The notes: generated by a model from the sequence alone, not told the origin. A DNA stretch of 64,000 nt from Bryopsis sp. KO-2023 (GCA_030272585.1 BSYQ01000006.1:4985001-5049000), one strand, 5' to 3'. Shown: positions 33,101 to 44,810, counted from the stretch's first letter. Program-made: numbers and translations.

Positions 33101-34160
33101 GCTCATCCGTCCACCAATGAGAAAACTCCGGTCTCAAACGCACCTTAGGTACATGTGCATCAATAGCCTCTTGAATAATCTGGGTAAATAATTCCGCATC
33201 CTTCTCCAGATTATCCCCTGACTTCAACCAGAACTCCTTATCAATTCTCCTATTGAAATCTCTCCAAAGCATGTGTTGAATTTTATCCCAGTCTGCCCGT
33301 TTCCAGTTATGAACTTTTTTTGGTGTGTCTTGTGACAGAAAGCCCGGAATAACAAAAGAAATGCACTCATGATCGCTAATTCCAGCGGCCAGGCTCAGAA
33401 CCCTCCAGTCTCTAATCCTTTCCCTCGATGACAAAGTAACATCTATCCAAGCAGGCCGTCCCATAGAATCGTGAAAGGTAGGTTGAGAATTCTGTGTGTT
33501 TTCAACCCGCAGTTCATAATCCGAGATTAATTCCTCAACACGTCGGCCATTAAAATTTTTCCCGTTCCCCCTAGGATCCCACAGAGGAGACCGTCCATTG
33601 CAATCAGTAGCAATCACCACCGAGTGAAGCGAGGAAGGAGAAAGCGTATCCAAGGCTGCCCGAAGTTCAAGGATCCCCTCCGCATCCGAATGCTTTATGT
33701 ACGCTGTGATTAAAGTAATCTTTTCCCTCGCATTTTTAAGTTCCAGCCCCAGAATTCTTCCAGAATCAAAAACCAACCTTTTTGCTTTCAGATTTTCCTT
33801 GTAGACAATAGCACAGTGGCCTGTGGAAAATATACGGTATCCCTCATATTCAGTCTGCCTCCTTGTGAAGTCCTGGAGTAACATAACGTCCGGAAAATCA
33901 TTGAATTGTGTTTGGGTATATGCATGTATGCCTGCTGCCGAGGATCTCGCCTTCGATATCCGCTCTGCCCTGGTCATCCCATCCACTAAGTTCTCTCCAG
34001 GTAAACCTCCCCGATCACCAGAATCCCCATTGAAATCCAAATTCCCCTCACCAGTGCTTTTCTGTTCTCCCGCCCAGACCGCCAGAATCTCGTTAAGCAC
34101 AAACAGATTCTGGCGGCAATGTGTTTTGACATTTTCTATCTTTCCTCCCTGGGCAAGCAA
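30153..34160 (-). CDS. LINE ORF2: endonuclease and reverse transcriptase
   Basis: 1335 codons without interruption. Approximate residues: APE-type endonuclease 85-275, with TDCNGRSPLWDP near 184, PAWIDVTLSS and the SDH triad residue near 262; reverse transcriptase 560-800, with PIPKGRYLHHLKNIRPISLL, QFGFRAGRSIQQAL, ALDLKGAFDHIW, GSPISPVLF and the catalytic FADD box near 740; a C-terminal CxC-x-H-x-C zinc knuckle (CSCTQARETQAHIIGSC) near 1272. This layout fits the I/R1/Jockey-type LINEs. The endonuclease is odd: the usual catalytic LLQE is LLQD, and the N-terminal strand with the WN residue is not seen, so cleavage activity is uncertain or the true start is further upstream. The acceptor-like TTAATACAG just before 34160 may matter. 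A separate RNase H domain is not obvious. Confidence 0.93.
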   Translation of the reverse strand: MLAQGGKIENVKTHCRQNLFVLNEILAVWAGEQKSTGEGNLDFNGDSGDRGGLPGENLVDGMTRAERISKARSSAAGIHAYTQTQFNDFPDVMLLQDFTRRQTEYEGYRIFSTGHCAIVYKENLKAKRLVFDSGRILGLELKNAREKITLITAYIKHSDAEGILELRAALDTLSPSSLHSVVIATDCNGRSPLWDPRGNGKNFNGRRVEELISDYELRVENTQNSQPTFHDSMGRPAWIDVTLSSRERIRDWRVLSLAAGISDHECISFVIPGFLSQDTPKKVHNWKRADWDKIQHMLWRDFNRRIDKEFWLKSGDNLEKDAELFTQIIQEAIDAHVPKVRLRPEFSHWWTDELTTKLRRVKVLSRAIQRRQKSGRTEVPGHWFVDLGEARRDFRRSVVRAKNAGWRFKVENTDEHGLWKLYNSLDGPKEQLDLSFVVDANGQRLDKEADVRRCLVAKFFPTLDDVLSEYHQQKQHSVDKELLEINNKWESTQLNWDAWRDSYFSIQEVWQAIADSNINSSPGLDGIPLRFFKKTFDITGPYLTAILGASIRFHSLPQAWRTASIHPIPKGRYLHHLKNIRPISLLNTITKLLERLVGSRIMEECELNGSLHSGQFGFRAGRSIQQALHGVIQTVKDTWKQKLFTMGLALDLKGAFDHIWVHYLLACMIDLKLPDPLILWVRSFGTGRRAMLMGQELVIGNSIPQGSPISPVLFLLVMDSCLKRAFPENSTLRAPPVPCAFADDLFVTFTIPTNENTDQAQSVLHSLAIWAWEARMIFEPSKTQVIFFAKRKKSIEVDLYLKGEQIPQPVDVIRLLGLWLDRKLLFKHHVEKVAAKAWRGLHRLKKLANSSWGANGVVLNRLLQMGVFSGMFFAADVWGGLISATNLDTVVGKVLRAGLQWLLGVPGTSAIFFLHVLSGCPPGHLLVEKACWRQGISLWTQAFRGNWFQDGGLQGSVEEEADPSWRAVESVPVFISTFTKIHTGWLEFLKQRWAISRGAFTLSCVSIPLWIKFNRLVKKQIIHRHNSARGDYQFNDLDCLTVHGLATENRGATLWKFTSPQGQFHGWRSFPGLFTGKGMSIHAVALALHQIKEEASGRFDFQMPECIHVFIHGGNIRITGNRKIDLELVSLFQVLEELPDLTLMIWYEEVLDQMLLQQGKVLLRGNSSCFSPAFRPPCWSLPRMFSSFDEYIQGKTNKWLNTLTLTPGQRSIYSSLGFKIGRGFGWSFSRRESSMLHQFLSGQLPTLHLLHIRGQSQPQICSCTQARETQAHIIGSCDNFSAKRRQLWGDRMNNGGGVISTAQWAILTSEPQLLIELLVEVRRRWRQAGRIWLKE

Positions 34161-34200
34161 GGAGATTCTGTATTAATAATAATTAAGGGGGTTGAGTGGA

Positions 34201-35758
34201 TTGGCTTACACAATGCAAAAAGGAAATGATTCGTCTCGAAAAACAGAAAAACCTCAGTAGATATGCTTTGATTGAGGACCTTGTGATGGGGGTTTGCATG
34301 TCTCAGAATACCATTGAGGAAGTCACCTGCTATATGTTACACGGGGACATATTGTGAACACTGGTTCGTCTGCCAACCGAAACTTCCCCAAACAGCCCCT
34401 CTTGTTGAACTGTTCAAATTTCTTCACAGACCAATATACCACCATGTGTAGAACAGTAAGACTGCACTTCAGTGTTGAGGAGAAATTTGGGATATTAATA
34501 GGGATAAGTTTTTCCCCACCATTAACCACCTGGCTCCATTCGTTTCATCAGCTTGCCAATTCAAATGTGGCACCTAAAAATGTGAAGCACTGGAGGAGCC
34601 CTGACAAAAATGAGGTTGCATTAAAATATACGTGTGCCCCCCTCATTTCCATCAAGCCTGCATCCAGATTGGCTCAGTTTTCCACATAAAATTTAACATT
34701 TCCAGAAAGGAATTTCGCTAATCTCAACTTTGTTGTGCTTGGATTCTGCAGCACAGTGCCAATCTGTATTTCGATTTTTTTTGTAAATCATTGGGGCCCC
34801 CACAGGAAAACCCAAACGAAGTACTCCAAAAATGCTCATGATCTCTCCTTCGTTTCACTTTTTCTTTTCCCATGCTGGGGAAAGACGTCAGTGTTTTTTT
34901 CTTTGGGGGAGGGGGGAATTTATTTGTTGCTTTTCCATTGCTCCTTGCTAGGAGGCCTGTGCGACTTCAAGATGGATAATGGCCATTACATATAACCCCT
35001 TAAAAGGAACATTCCACTCCACTTCTCTAGAAATTGTGATTTTCGACAGGGATTTGTCTGGAGAGCATTAAAAAAAAGCAATTCTATCCAGACCATCACA
35101 AAACAATTAATTTGAAGGGCCCTGGAGACCCCTGGACTTCAACGGTTGATTTAAAAACAGAACAGCTGCGATTATCTAGGCCAACTGAGAAAACCATAAA
35201 CTCTGCACTTGAAATAAAAAGGAAGGAAAAAAAAAATCCGACTGAAACCAGCAACGCCACCTCCCCCAGAAAAGGAAAAAAAAAGAGAGAAAAAACAGAC
35301 ACAAAAGCAATAAAACAGAGCAATATTCTAACATTTTCTTCTCCCCATCTGCCAACAAATTTTCACTCACTTGCAGCTATACATCCCCAGCAACAATTAG
35401 CAACTGAACATTACTTGGATTCACTAACCGATCCAACTCTTGGCCCCCTTCTTCAAATTCTGAGAAAAAAACGGTAAATTTTTCTCCCTTTTCCTTTTTT
35501 TTTGGGAGGGGGGGGGGAGGAGGAGTACAGCAAAGCATCATAGCTGTTCAGGGTTCACCTCGAAACAACATTCTGGGTTGAAAACTTGAAAGCGAAGCAC
35601 CAATAATACCTCTCTCCCCCCCACACCCCCTCCCCCTCCTGGGGTATATTTTCTTTGAGCCTTTTTCCTGGATCATACATTTTTTTGAAGAATTCTTTTA
35701 AAAAGTTTTTTGAGGGGGGTGTTGAGTCTTAAAGTATTTTCTGGATAATATGTACACG
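34201..35758. other. intergenic, no gene seen
   Basis: Short frames only. A plus-strand stop-free stretch at about 34213-34350 (KKEMIRLEKQKNLSRYALIE) looks protein-like but is isolated. G-runs at 35510-35523 and C-runs at about 35618-35637. Confidence 0.4.
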
Positions 35759-38700
35759 TCACTGGAGGCCAAGGGTCTTTGCAAACCAGACCCACTGGAC
35801 TCCACCAAGGAAACAATTGGCAAACCTCAAACTGAAAGTCAGGGGAACGTTCAAGAGTTTGCTCGGGACGAAAGCATCCTGTCAAAACATCGGGGGGAAA
35901 AAAAATTCAATCAGACATGACATGCCTTTTTTCAAATATTAGTAATAAGACTTCCCTAGCAACGAGCAGGAAAAGGCTTTCTTTCCCTCTTTTCCACCCC
36001 TTCCCCCCAGAAAAAAAAATAAAATCTATCTAATATATATATTTTCATTATTATTTCTTTAAAACCATATATATAGATAAAAAAAAGAAAGAGAGAAAAA
36101 CCAGCTCTATCAATTTCATTATCAAAAATGTAATGCACTTAAAAAATACTAAAAATAAAAAAAAACTACTGAAAATAAGAAAACACTTAAAAATAAAGAC
36201 AAATGAACACATATCGTCTGAAAGAATCTACACTCACCAGAACGCTCTCCTCCACAAAATTGACTGTTTGATATCGCAAATTGCTGGACAAACCCATGAA
36301 GCTGGCCCATCCAATACTGTTGTCCAAGACTGGGGCCAACACTGGAGGCTCTTCTCCCTCAGGCACTTCCTGGGCCTCCACCTGTTTTCATTTTAGCAAG
36401 CGTTATAAATGGACCAAAAGATACATATGTATATATATTATTACCATTGTAAAAAAATTCAAAAAATGATTTGCTGCAAAACGAATAGCCCTTGGATTGC
36501 TGCACAGGAAATCACAATCAGATCCGCCTGTGTCGCACCCCCCCCCCCTCTTCTTCTTTTATGGATATGTGAAATTCTTTTTTCCCCTGTACTGGACAAA
36601 GACGTTTCAAAAAAGAACCCAAAATGTTGTTCTGTTCATTGATTCTTCTTGTGGCAAGAAAAAAAGGAGTTTTTTTGTTTTTTTCCCCCCTTCCTTACCG
36701 CTGCCTTAGTGATGCTATGGCCAACTGCACTGCACCCGAATCCCACCAAAAAGAATTGGCCTCCTCTATATACCAGAGTCAATGCTCGTTGGCCCAAAGA
36801 AAAGTTGCCTCTCTGCAAAAAAGGATTTTTTTTCCAAAATTCAACAATCAAGGCCAAAAAAAATTAACAAGAAAAATTTAACGATTTTAGTACACACAAC
36901 ATGAAACCAAGAAACGAAACGCTTTTTTTTCTTCTTCTTTACAATGGAAGAAATTGTCTCTGCTATATTGGGAAATCAGAAATTTCGATAGGGCCACCAC
37001 ATCTGTGACTAAAAATTGCATTTAGCTGGCAAAGATTGGACACACCCCTACAAGAAGATTCTTAAATTCTCGGAAAAAAATACATGCACATATTATTTTG
37101 AATCACTTTATTTGTCAATCTAAAGGGACTAACAACAACAATATTCTTGTTGAGTCAGACTAAAATATAGTGAAGAATAACTAAATATGCGTTCATGGAA
37201 CGGCACAAAAACCATATATCTATACATATATATAAAACACTAAACATGCGAAACACACCTGCAAAGTGTGGCCTGGGATTGAAGAAATGATTTTCCCAAA
37301 TTTGGACGTTGCTGCTGGCTTGAACGAAGCTTTGGATGACAGCAGCCAAACCAGGGAGAAATCACCCAGCACCTCCAATGCCAAGTCAGACAGAACAAAA
37401 GGCATTTCCTGTGTGGGAAAAAAATGCAACAAATATGTAAACAATGTAACAGCGATGCCATATTTTACATGACCGAACGACCGGATGGAAAAGAAGAAAA
37501 ACCTAAAAAGATTGCACTTGTTTGTTTTCAGCAGGATTTAAAAAGAAAAATACTTTTCTGATGTATGCATATTTGCATTGCAATGGAAATAATTACAATG
37601 CTTCATGCTTTTTTTTTTTCTTTCTTAAATCAGGAAAACAGATGGATTTAATTTTCGAACGACTTTCCCACAAGTTCTCTTTTGGAAAAATATGTACCTT
37701 GTAAAAATTCTCCTTTCTGGCTTCTTTTTCAGCGATTGTTTTTGCTACCACGCCCACAAACAGCTCCAGGCACACTTGTAGCAAAAATCGAGGATTCCCC
37801 ATGACACGATCACGAAAACCTGCAAAATGAGCAACTTTTGATTAAGACACTATTTTCTTATGACGAAAACCCATTTAGCAGCTGCTTGCCCATCGATTTC
37901 TTTTCTTTTGGGTGTCCAGCTTGACGGCAGAAGTTCTCAACACAAAAAATTGCATTCAAACATCGCATACACCCATTCCAATTTCATTGAATTCATGAAT
38001 TTCGTACCGCTTTTATTTTTACCCCAAAAGATTCCCCAGAAAATTAAATAAGTAAATAATTAAATACATTGCTGTACTCACCAGGAACTGCTCTACAGAT
38101 CGGCGCAAGAATGGGAGTGGCAATAATAGCCAGCCATTGAGTGACATGGTCAACCGTCAATATCCCATTTTGCATGGCTGCCTGCGAAAAGCAAAAAAAC
38201 AACCCAAACTCCACAAACTCTCTTTGGGAAAAGGGAAAGAAAACGGTCACAAAAAAAAACGAAATCGTAATAGTAAAATATGAGCATATTCGATGAAGGA
38301 AATTCTAAAACTCAACAATCTGGCCACCCTGGGAACAACATTTTTTTTTGTTTTTCTGATAACTCAAGAGCAAATTGTGGACTAAAAAAAAATTGAATAC
38401 AAGAAAAGAAAAAAATATATATAATAATTACTAATAATTAAAATCAAATTATTTTTATCACTCCCGCTTTCCCTCAAAAAAAAAAGGTGGATTCTTACCT
38501 GCATATCCTTTGGAAGGTCTTTCATTGTGGAGCCCCCCTGTACATACACTTGACCCGTTAATCCTCGAGTGCAAAAACGAAGTTTCAGCAAAAATTTTAC
38601 AAGAGTTAAAAATAAAATTTTACCAAATTTAATTTAATTTTTTATTAGAAAAAATCTATGTCCAACAGATTTCCAAGTGCCTTCACATTATAGTGCATGT

Positions 38701-39333
38701 TAGTGTTGCCGGGATATCCAAAGTTTAAATTCCTCTCCCCTCCCCCCCCCCCCAAAAAAAAAAAAGAGAGAGAAAAAAAAGAAAAAAACGAATGAATAAC
38801 CTAAGATGTTTCACATGTTCCAAACAAGTTGAAAAAAAACAAAGAATTCCAGGGTTGGAAGTTGGAATCCATTACGAAAAGGTGAAAATTCACAGAGTCA
38901 GAAAATCCATATTTGCTGAATATATGAAAAATGACAGGAAATGATGCAGACAGGGGAAGCCGACAAGCCGTTTGCAAGTCGTCAGGGAAAGGGGAAAAAA
39001 AAGACGCCCCACCTCAATCAGGACGTCAATGGGGCTCTTCTCCGAGTCATCTCCCTCTTCCTCGTCCGTGGATTTCCCACCCCCTGACCCATCATCTCCA
39101 CCGTCATCGCCCCCAGTGCTTGGAACCACCTCCTTCATTGAAGTCCGTCGATGCCAGTCTCCGAGGAAGATCGGCTTGGAGCCGCCAGATACGAAACCCA
39201 CGTCACGAAATATCCTGTTTCGCACCCGCCCGAACCTCTCGGGAGGCGCCCCATGGATACCACTTCCCGAAACAACGTGCAGCCGAAAAGCATGGATGGG
39301 GGTGGATGTGATGGTGTGGGCCGTCCCGCGCAT
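35759..39333 (-). CDS. RETICULATA-related protein (DUF3411), eight exons
   Basis: Minus-strand exons 39333-39013, 38537-38499, 38181-38082, 37819-37698, 37408-37259, 36812-36699, 36381-36238, 35878-35759; all phases agree, 369 residues. The first 107 residues (MRGTAHTITSTPIHAFRLHV..., then an acidic DDGGDDGSGGGKSTDEEE linker) look like a plastid transit peptide plus linker. The rest follows DUF3411 order: MKDLPKDMQAAMQNG, NPRFLLQVCLELFVGVVAK, MPFVLSDLALEVLGDFSLVW, LTLVYRGGQFFLVGFGCSAV, LDNSIGWASFMGLSSNLRYQ and FANCFLGGVQWVWFAKTLG. Several hydrophobic segments fit the chloroplast envelope location of the family, whose members affect leaf reticulation and plastid development in plants; the molecular activity is unknown. 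The 39-base exon 2 is supported only by phase and similarity. An in-frame ATG lies upstream at 39420. Confidence 0.9.
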
Positions 39334-39927
39334 GTTTAACATATGATGCAGACAGTGGAAAAACGCCACGAGGAGAGCGAGAACGTATGTACAGCGTTCC
39401 CCGAAAGAAACTGCTCCCACTCAAGACGATACTGTAGTTTTCTCAGACAGAAACGAAATTCGAACGAGGTGAAGGGAAAATTCACGGCCGTGTCGTACAG
39501 CTTTTCCTCCTCCCGAATCTATTGCGCGAAAAAGGAGCGCTGATTCGTTGCAGGGTGTATCTACCACTCCGGTTGGGTTGACTTTCGTTTTTTTTTCTCC
39601 TGTTTTACGGTTCGATGCAGAGCGCACTCTCGCCCACGAGTAATGTTTTCGCCAGCAGGGCGCGGTGTCTGCCGCGGTGGGCGACGTGAATCTTTTTTTT
39701 TCCTTCTGTTTTCCGACTGTTTTCTTTGACGCTTTTACAACCGTCCGCCCACTCCTGTAGTTTACGTTTCGCAGGCGCTCAGCGAGAGGACCTGTGCGCG
39801 TCCAATCCCTCTTCGGCTGGTGAATACGTTTGATAAAATTAAGCAAACTCAAGCAGAGATTGTTGCATAGAAGAAGCTGTCGCCTTGACAAGGGTACAAT
39901 TGTGTCGACAGGGGACGCACGAAGGAA
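39334..39927. promoter_or_regulatory. divergent promoter region
   Basis: 594 bases between the start codons of the RETICULATA-related gene (-) and the 145-residue protein (+). A minus-strand 179-codon frame overlaps it without recognisable motifs. No promoter element is singled out. Confidence 0.35.
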
Positions 39928-40937
39928 ATGGACGAAGGCAAAGAAGAGATGTGGCGTCAACAGCAGGAGATTTTGGAGGAGCGTCGTTCTGGGTCGACGC
40001 GCGCCGTCGACGAAGCCAACGAGCGTCGCGCAGACGCGCAGAGAAAGGTGCCAGAATAAGAAAACAAACCTCGGACCACCACGATTGGATGGACGTCGAG
40101 CATCTGAACGAAAGCGCTGGCTGTTTTGTAGAATATATGAGGATTTGGGGCTGTTCCGAATCCTTGTTCAAAGTCGAAAAAAGAGGGATGGAATTTGTGC
40201 TGCCCTGATGTAATGTGTCGCTGTAATCTATCGTTTTTTCTTTTTCTATTTTTTCTCTCTGGACATTTGCTTGTTTTTTTTTCCAGTTTGATGAAAAAAA
40301 GGCAAAAAAACAGAGGCAGCGCTCTGCATTGGCCAGGGGTGAGGTGATGCCTGAGGATGAGGATTTCACAAAGGTGAGTTATGGATGCAACTCCACAGTT
40401 TTCATTCTAGGGAATTACTTATGCCCGTTACTAATGCTTACCATTATATCGTGGTGATATAGGAAAAACCCAATGTTTTTAGAAATGTAAAATCCTCCTC
40501 CTCACCATTACTAATCAACAAACAATTAGTCAACTCAATGAAACTTTTGTCAGTTTTTTTTTTTTTTTTTTTTTGAAGGATTGGGGGGCAATCCTTCAGG
40601 TCCGGTCCGGTCCGAGGGCTCCTCACTTTCACTTGAGAAAAAATAAAAACAATGTCAGCGTGATTATGATTATTATTCTTTTCGATTTTTTTTCTTTTTG
40701 ATGCAGCCATACAATGAGGAGGAAGAGGGAGGCATCATCATCCCTTTGGCCCCATTCGGCATTCCGAAATTCGACAACGGGGAGAGGTTCGATTTGAAAC
40801 TTCCTTACGTCGATGAGGGCTGGGTGGACGAAACCGAATCCGATCCTTTCCAATGGGCGAAAGACCTCTTCTCCGGAAAAGGCACCAGCAGAGCCCCCAG
40901 AAAACAGCCAGAGGATGAGCAGGAGAAGAAAAAGTGA
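39928..40937 (+). CDS. conserved-looking 145-residue protein, three exons
   Basis: Exons 39928-40047, 40287-40373, 40707-40937, phase 0 throughout, 145 residues. It is highly charged: an MDEGKEEMWRQQQEILEERR coiled-coil-like N-terminus, a basic KKAKKQRQRSALARG stretch, an acidic EDEDFTK / EEEEGG junction, then a compact block IIIPLAPFGIPKFDNGERFD followed by LPYVDEGWVDE, and a basic tail. No transit peptide, membrane segment or enzyme motif. I do not recognise the family. The proline- and aromatic-rich central block looks like the conserved part. The start is the only ATG near the first coding codons. Confidence 0.68.
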
Positions 40938-41567
40938 TGGATGGTATTTCATTCTCACTCTCTTCTTTGTTGGTTTGTCTGTTTTTTTATTATTATTGTC
41001 ATTTGAAAAAAAAGTGTGAGAGGGGGGGAGAGGGGTGTTAAAAAAGTGATGAGCGCTGTATCTTTTTTTTATTTTTATTGATCCAATGTGAGCCAAAGTA
41101 GAGAGGGGTTAAAAAAAAAAGAGAAGCCAACTTTTTTTCGTTTTTTTTTTGTTTTCTGTTCTTCTGAACTGGAAAGCATCGAAAAGATCTCTTTGAAAGA
41201 AAAAAATGAAAAGTCATATCAGTCCAGACTTTTTGTTCTTTCTTTTCCCGGAGTGTCTCATTTTTTGGTCTTTCTCTCTTTCTGTCTCTCTGTTTTTGTG
41301 CATGGGATGGTTTTTATCTTTGTTTTTTTTTTTTTTTGATATGTACAAAAACATATTTTTTCTTCCTTGTACTTTTTTTTGGGGGGGGTCTTTTTCGGTG
41401 GATGTGGAATTGCTGATTGCTGTTTCCACCCTCGAAAACTGGTCCAAAAAAAAAAAAGACAGGAAGAACTCATTGTTCGACTTTGCCGAGGTTAGAATGT
41501 CGAGAGAAGAAGAAGAAGAAGAAAGTTTGTGTTGCAGTTGAACTGGGTTGTAAAATTTCGGCTGCTT

Positions 41568-41609
<42 letters not shown>

Positions 41610-42559
41610 CCCTTGGCTTGCATCAGCAGGTCCCCCCCCCCCCCAAAAAAAAAAGAAGAAGAAGAAATTGCAAGAGAATTTGATCATTAATCAAAGCAAA
41701 AAATGGAAGCATAAGCAGTACAGGAGGGAATGAGTCCACAAGGCTTCTTTTTTTCGTCCGATATTTCCCTCAATAAGGATTTTTCCCTCTGTCAATATTT
41801 TTTGCGATATGGTTTACAATGAAAATCAAGTGGGTGTTTCACAATCGTTGTAGTAGTCTTGCTGTATGAGCCCATGTCACAAAAAGTTGGTGTGTTTTTT
41901 CCCTCGTTTCGTCACCCTCCCCCTTTCCTTTCAGTTTCGGCATTCTGTCAAGTTTCCTCTGCCGGCTGAAGTTTGATCGTGTGCATCGACTGGGATTTTC
42001 CCTAAATGGGATGCACAGTTCATTTTTCTGTCGTAAATCAAGCCAAAAATATATGAGTGAGGTAGAGGTCGATAGATGTTTAGGAATGCGTAATTTCGGT
42101 TTTATGCAGCTCATTCTCACCAAAGGCATTTGTCTATTGAAAATGGCTCCGCGTTGCATTAAATATTTGAAGGCCTCCTCCCCTTCTTTCCCCCTGTTGC
42201 AGGAAATCAAACAGCTCAGCACTCTTTTCTTTTCTTTCTGGGAAAATCCAAATTACTAATTTGTGGACTGGATGGGCTGCGTGGACCTTCTCAGCATACA
42301 TGTGCCACTGTTCCACTGATTTCTTGTTTTAGAATCCGGGGAGCATTCTCATTCACTGGCATTTTATAGTTCAGAGAAACAGCTTGATTGTGGCAAATCC
42401 TCCAGTAGCAAAATAGAACGGCGGAAAAGTCGTTCTGCACCCTGGAATGCTTCAAACGCCGATTAGCCAGCTCTTTTAACCCCTCAATCAGGAAGAATGT
42501 GACCACCACCTGTGCTTATGATTCTATTTATGGTTTGTTTCAAACTCATGTATATGTCC
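40938..42559. other. convergent spacer, low complexity
   Basis: Between the stops of the 145-residue gene (+) and the ankyrin gene (-). Contains a (TG)n run and a C13-A10 tract at 41632-41654. No gene recognised. Confidence 0.5.
41571..41607 (+). repeat. (TG)n microsatellite
   Basis: About 18 perfect TG units. Confidence 0.95.
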
Positions 42560-43893
42560 CTACTTCTGGCTGGCCAAGAAGACAGCGGTGATCCCCCTGT
42601 GGTCTTGAGTGTTCACCAGCTCTTCCACTTGTTGGGCATCCAAGTGGTCCAGCAGAGATTGCAACATTTCCACGTTCGCAGCCCTTGCCGCCAAATGCAC
42701 TGGGGTCCTGCCAGCAAAGAAACAATAACAGTTTTTTAAAAAATTGAAAAGGCATTTTGTGGCTGCACTCCCTGTGCACATATATATATGAAGGCAAATT
42801 GTGTTTGAAAAACCCCACATGTATGATTGCCTATGTTATATCCAGACGTATCGTGAATGTTGACATATATATTGCTGAAATATAATTGAGGAGCAAATAC
42901 GCAAGCACATTTTGTTGCAACACAGAATAAAAAAAGAAAAGAGGAAGAAAGCGGTGGGGCCATATCACTCATTCACATAGTGGATCGGCCACATGCGACG
43001 AAAAAAAACATTAAGAAAATAACAATGAAAGAAAAAAAAACGAGTCATTGAATGACATTCACGCCAATTTTGCTTTCGAATGCCCTTCACCTCCCCATGT
43101 TCTCTCTTGAAAATGCATCTCCTCCTAAATCAATCAACGTTTCGGCGGTAGTGATGTGGCCGACTTCTGCTGCCCAATGCAAAGGGGACCGTCCAAATCG
43201 GTCCTGAGAAAACACACCTCCAATTCTTAAAATAAAACAAAAAAAAACACCTCCAGTGAATCCATCCATCCCTACGTGTTGCTTTCCACAGAAATCACAT
43301 GTGGTGATCAATGCTCGTTGGGGTAAGACCTTTTCGTTCATGTCGACGTCCAGCCGTCTCTCCACCAATCGCATGATATCATTCGCTAGGCCTCGTTCCG
43401 CAAGATCGTGCAGAGTTTTTGCTTGCCCATCATCCACCATGTCGTAGATGGCAAATTTGGAAGTGGAAGCTGCACAAGAACGCACCCACCAACACACGGT
43501 AGTCAAACTTTAGCGGTGCCTCCCCCCCCCCCCCCCCCACTTCACACACACACGCCGGTGGTTTTCCAGCTCGCGAAAGTCCTCTCTTTTCAACGTCGAG
43601 AAGCCGCTCCCGATGCACATCAACAACCTTCGTTTTGGAAACGAGCAATAACACGCTCCACACTTGCAATCTAGCTGGAGCAATCGAGTTGGGTGTAGAA
43701 CGTGTGAAGAGGACGTCACAACAACTACGCCTGATTATTTTCCCCTACCTGGAACCTCTTCGGTCATGGAAAGGTCCTACGAGGATCAAAATGACAACAG
43801 GTCACCGGCACGACTTTCCTTGCACGTTTTTGTTTCCTCTGAACACCTATCTTTCTGGGCTATGCCACCCACCTCGAGGTTGACGTCGTCCAT
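42560..43893 (-). CDS. small ankyrin-repeat protein, four exons
   Basis: Minus-strand exons 43893-43869, 43469-43330, 43203-43091, 42707-42560; 141 residues. Ankyrin units seen: a degenerate first one (QAKTLHDLAERGLANDIMRL), FGRSPLHWAAEVGHITTAE and GRTPVHLAARAANVEMLQ, followed by NTQDHRGITAVFLA. Ankyrin repeats are protein-binding scaffolds; no partner can be inferred. The 25-base first exon (MDDVNLEVA) is inferred from phase. Intron 2 (43204-43329) is 126 bases, a multiple of three and free of stops, so its retention would give a 183-residue form with an inserted CDFCGKQH segment. Confidence 0.72.
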
Positions 43894-44810
43894 CTCAATG
43901 TCAGGCGAAACCTCTCGTTCACCACGCTACGCGCTGCACTAAGTTTTTCTGCACTGCACGCGAAGTAGCCACCCTCTGGACTGATCATTGCACATATCTC
44001 CGATGATGGGTTGGCAATGCCAGAAACTGATGAATGGCTGGCAGGATTTTTAGCGCTTCTTTTGAAATTTCTTGATGGAATCGATTTTGGGGGGAAATGA
44101 ATGGGGTAGGGTTGTTCCTTGACAAGGTGCCGTTTGACAGCACTTCAGGAATTCGCGCCAACCGTCCTCACCTCTTGAGAACTTTCAGTTTCGAAAAATC
44201 TTTAGTTCACGTTACAGCTTTGTTAAAGGTCATATATACATATAGATAGATAGATATACCTTTCTTTTGTTTTTGTTGGTTTTACTTTGCGATAGGAGCA
44301 GAGTGGCTCAAAGGCAAAATGTAATCATTGATTGATTGATATGAATCTTTCTTGCAAGGGGGTATTACATCCCCACGAAGCCCTTCCACAATGCAAACGA
44401 GTGCTGCTGATTCGCATCTCTCGAGTTATTTCCAAGAAATTGTATTCAACTTGATGTGTTATTTCGTTATGCTGGGCCATTTGTTTGTTCATATTCAGCA
44501 GACGCCCTCTGGTTAAAAGAACGACAGAAACACAAACAATAGGAAGTCCATTACAAGTAGATGCCCAATGGGCTCGCTCCATCCAGAAAAAGCAGCAACT
44601 ATCCTATCGGCCCTTTTTTTTGCCTGCAAGACCAACATCATTGAAAATTCTCATCGATCAAAATCATGACGTCGATCAAAGTTAGAAAAAAAATACAGCC
44701 CTTCAAACCACTCCAACAATTAGGGCCAGCAAACAAGAAAGAGGTCAGGAATGACAACAACCCCCCCCCCCAAAAAACGAACGAAAAACTCATCGATTGA
44801 TGTGAATGTA
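43894..44810. other. intergenic, no gene seen
   Basis: Short tetranucleotide ATAG repeats near 44240 and a C12-A6 tract at about 44760-44777. Presumed promoter of the ankyrin gene and 3' flank of NOL12. Confidence 0.45.

Larger units (their letters stand above)
29019..34200 (-). mobile_element. non-LTR retrotransposon (LINE), near full length
   Basis: Minus-strand element made of the ORF at 34160-30153, a 1.1-kb 3' region with tandem repeats, and a T26 run on the plus strand at 29019-29044, which is the element's poly(A) tail. The 5' boundary is not resolved: sequence at 34161-34200 shows no clear junction and no ORF1 was found upstream. A target-site duplication was not identified. The uninterrupted ORF suggests a recent insertion. 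Confidence 0.85.

Noticed and set aside
39421..39960. 179-codon minus-strand ORF as a gene
   Set aside because: No recognisable motif; it overlaps the promoter of the divergent pair and exon 1 of the plus-strand 145-residue gene.
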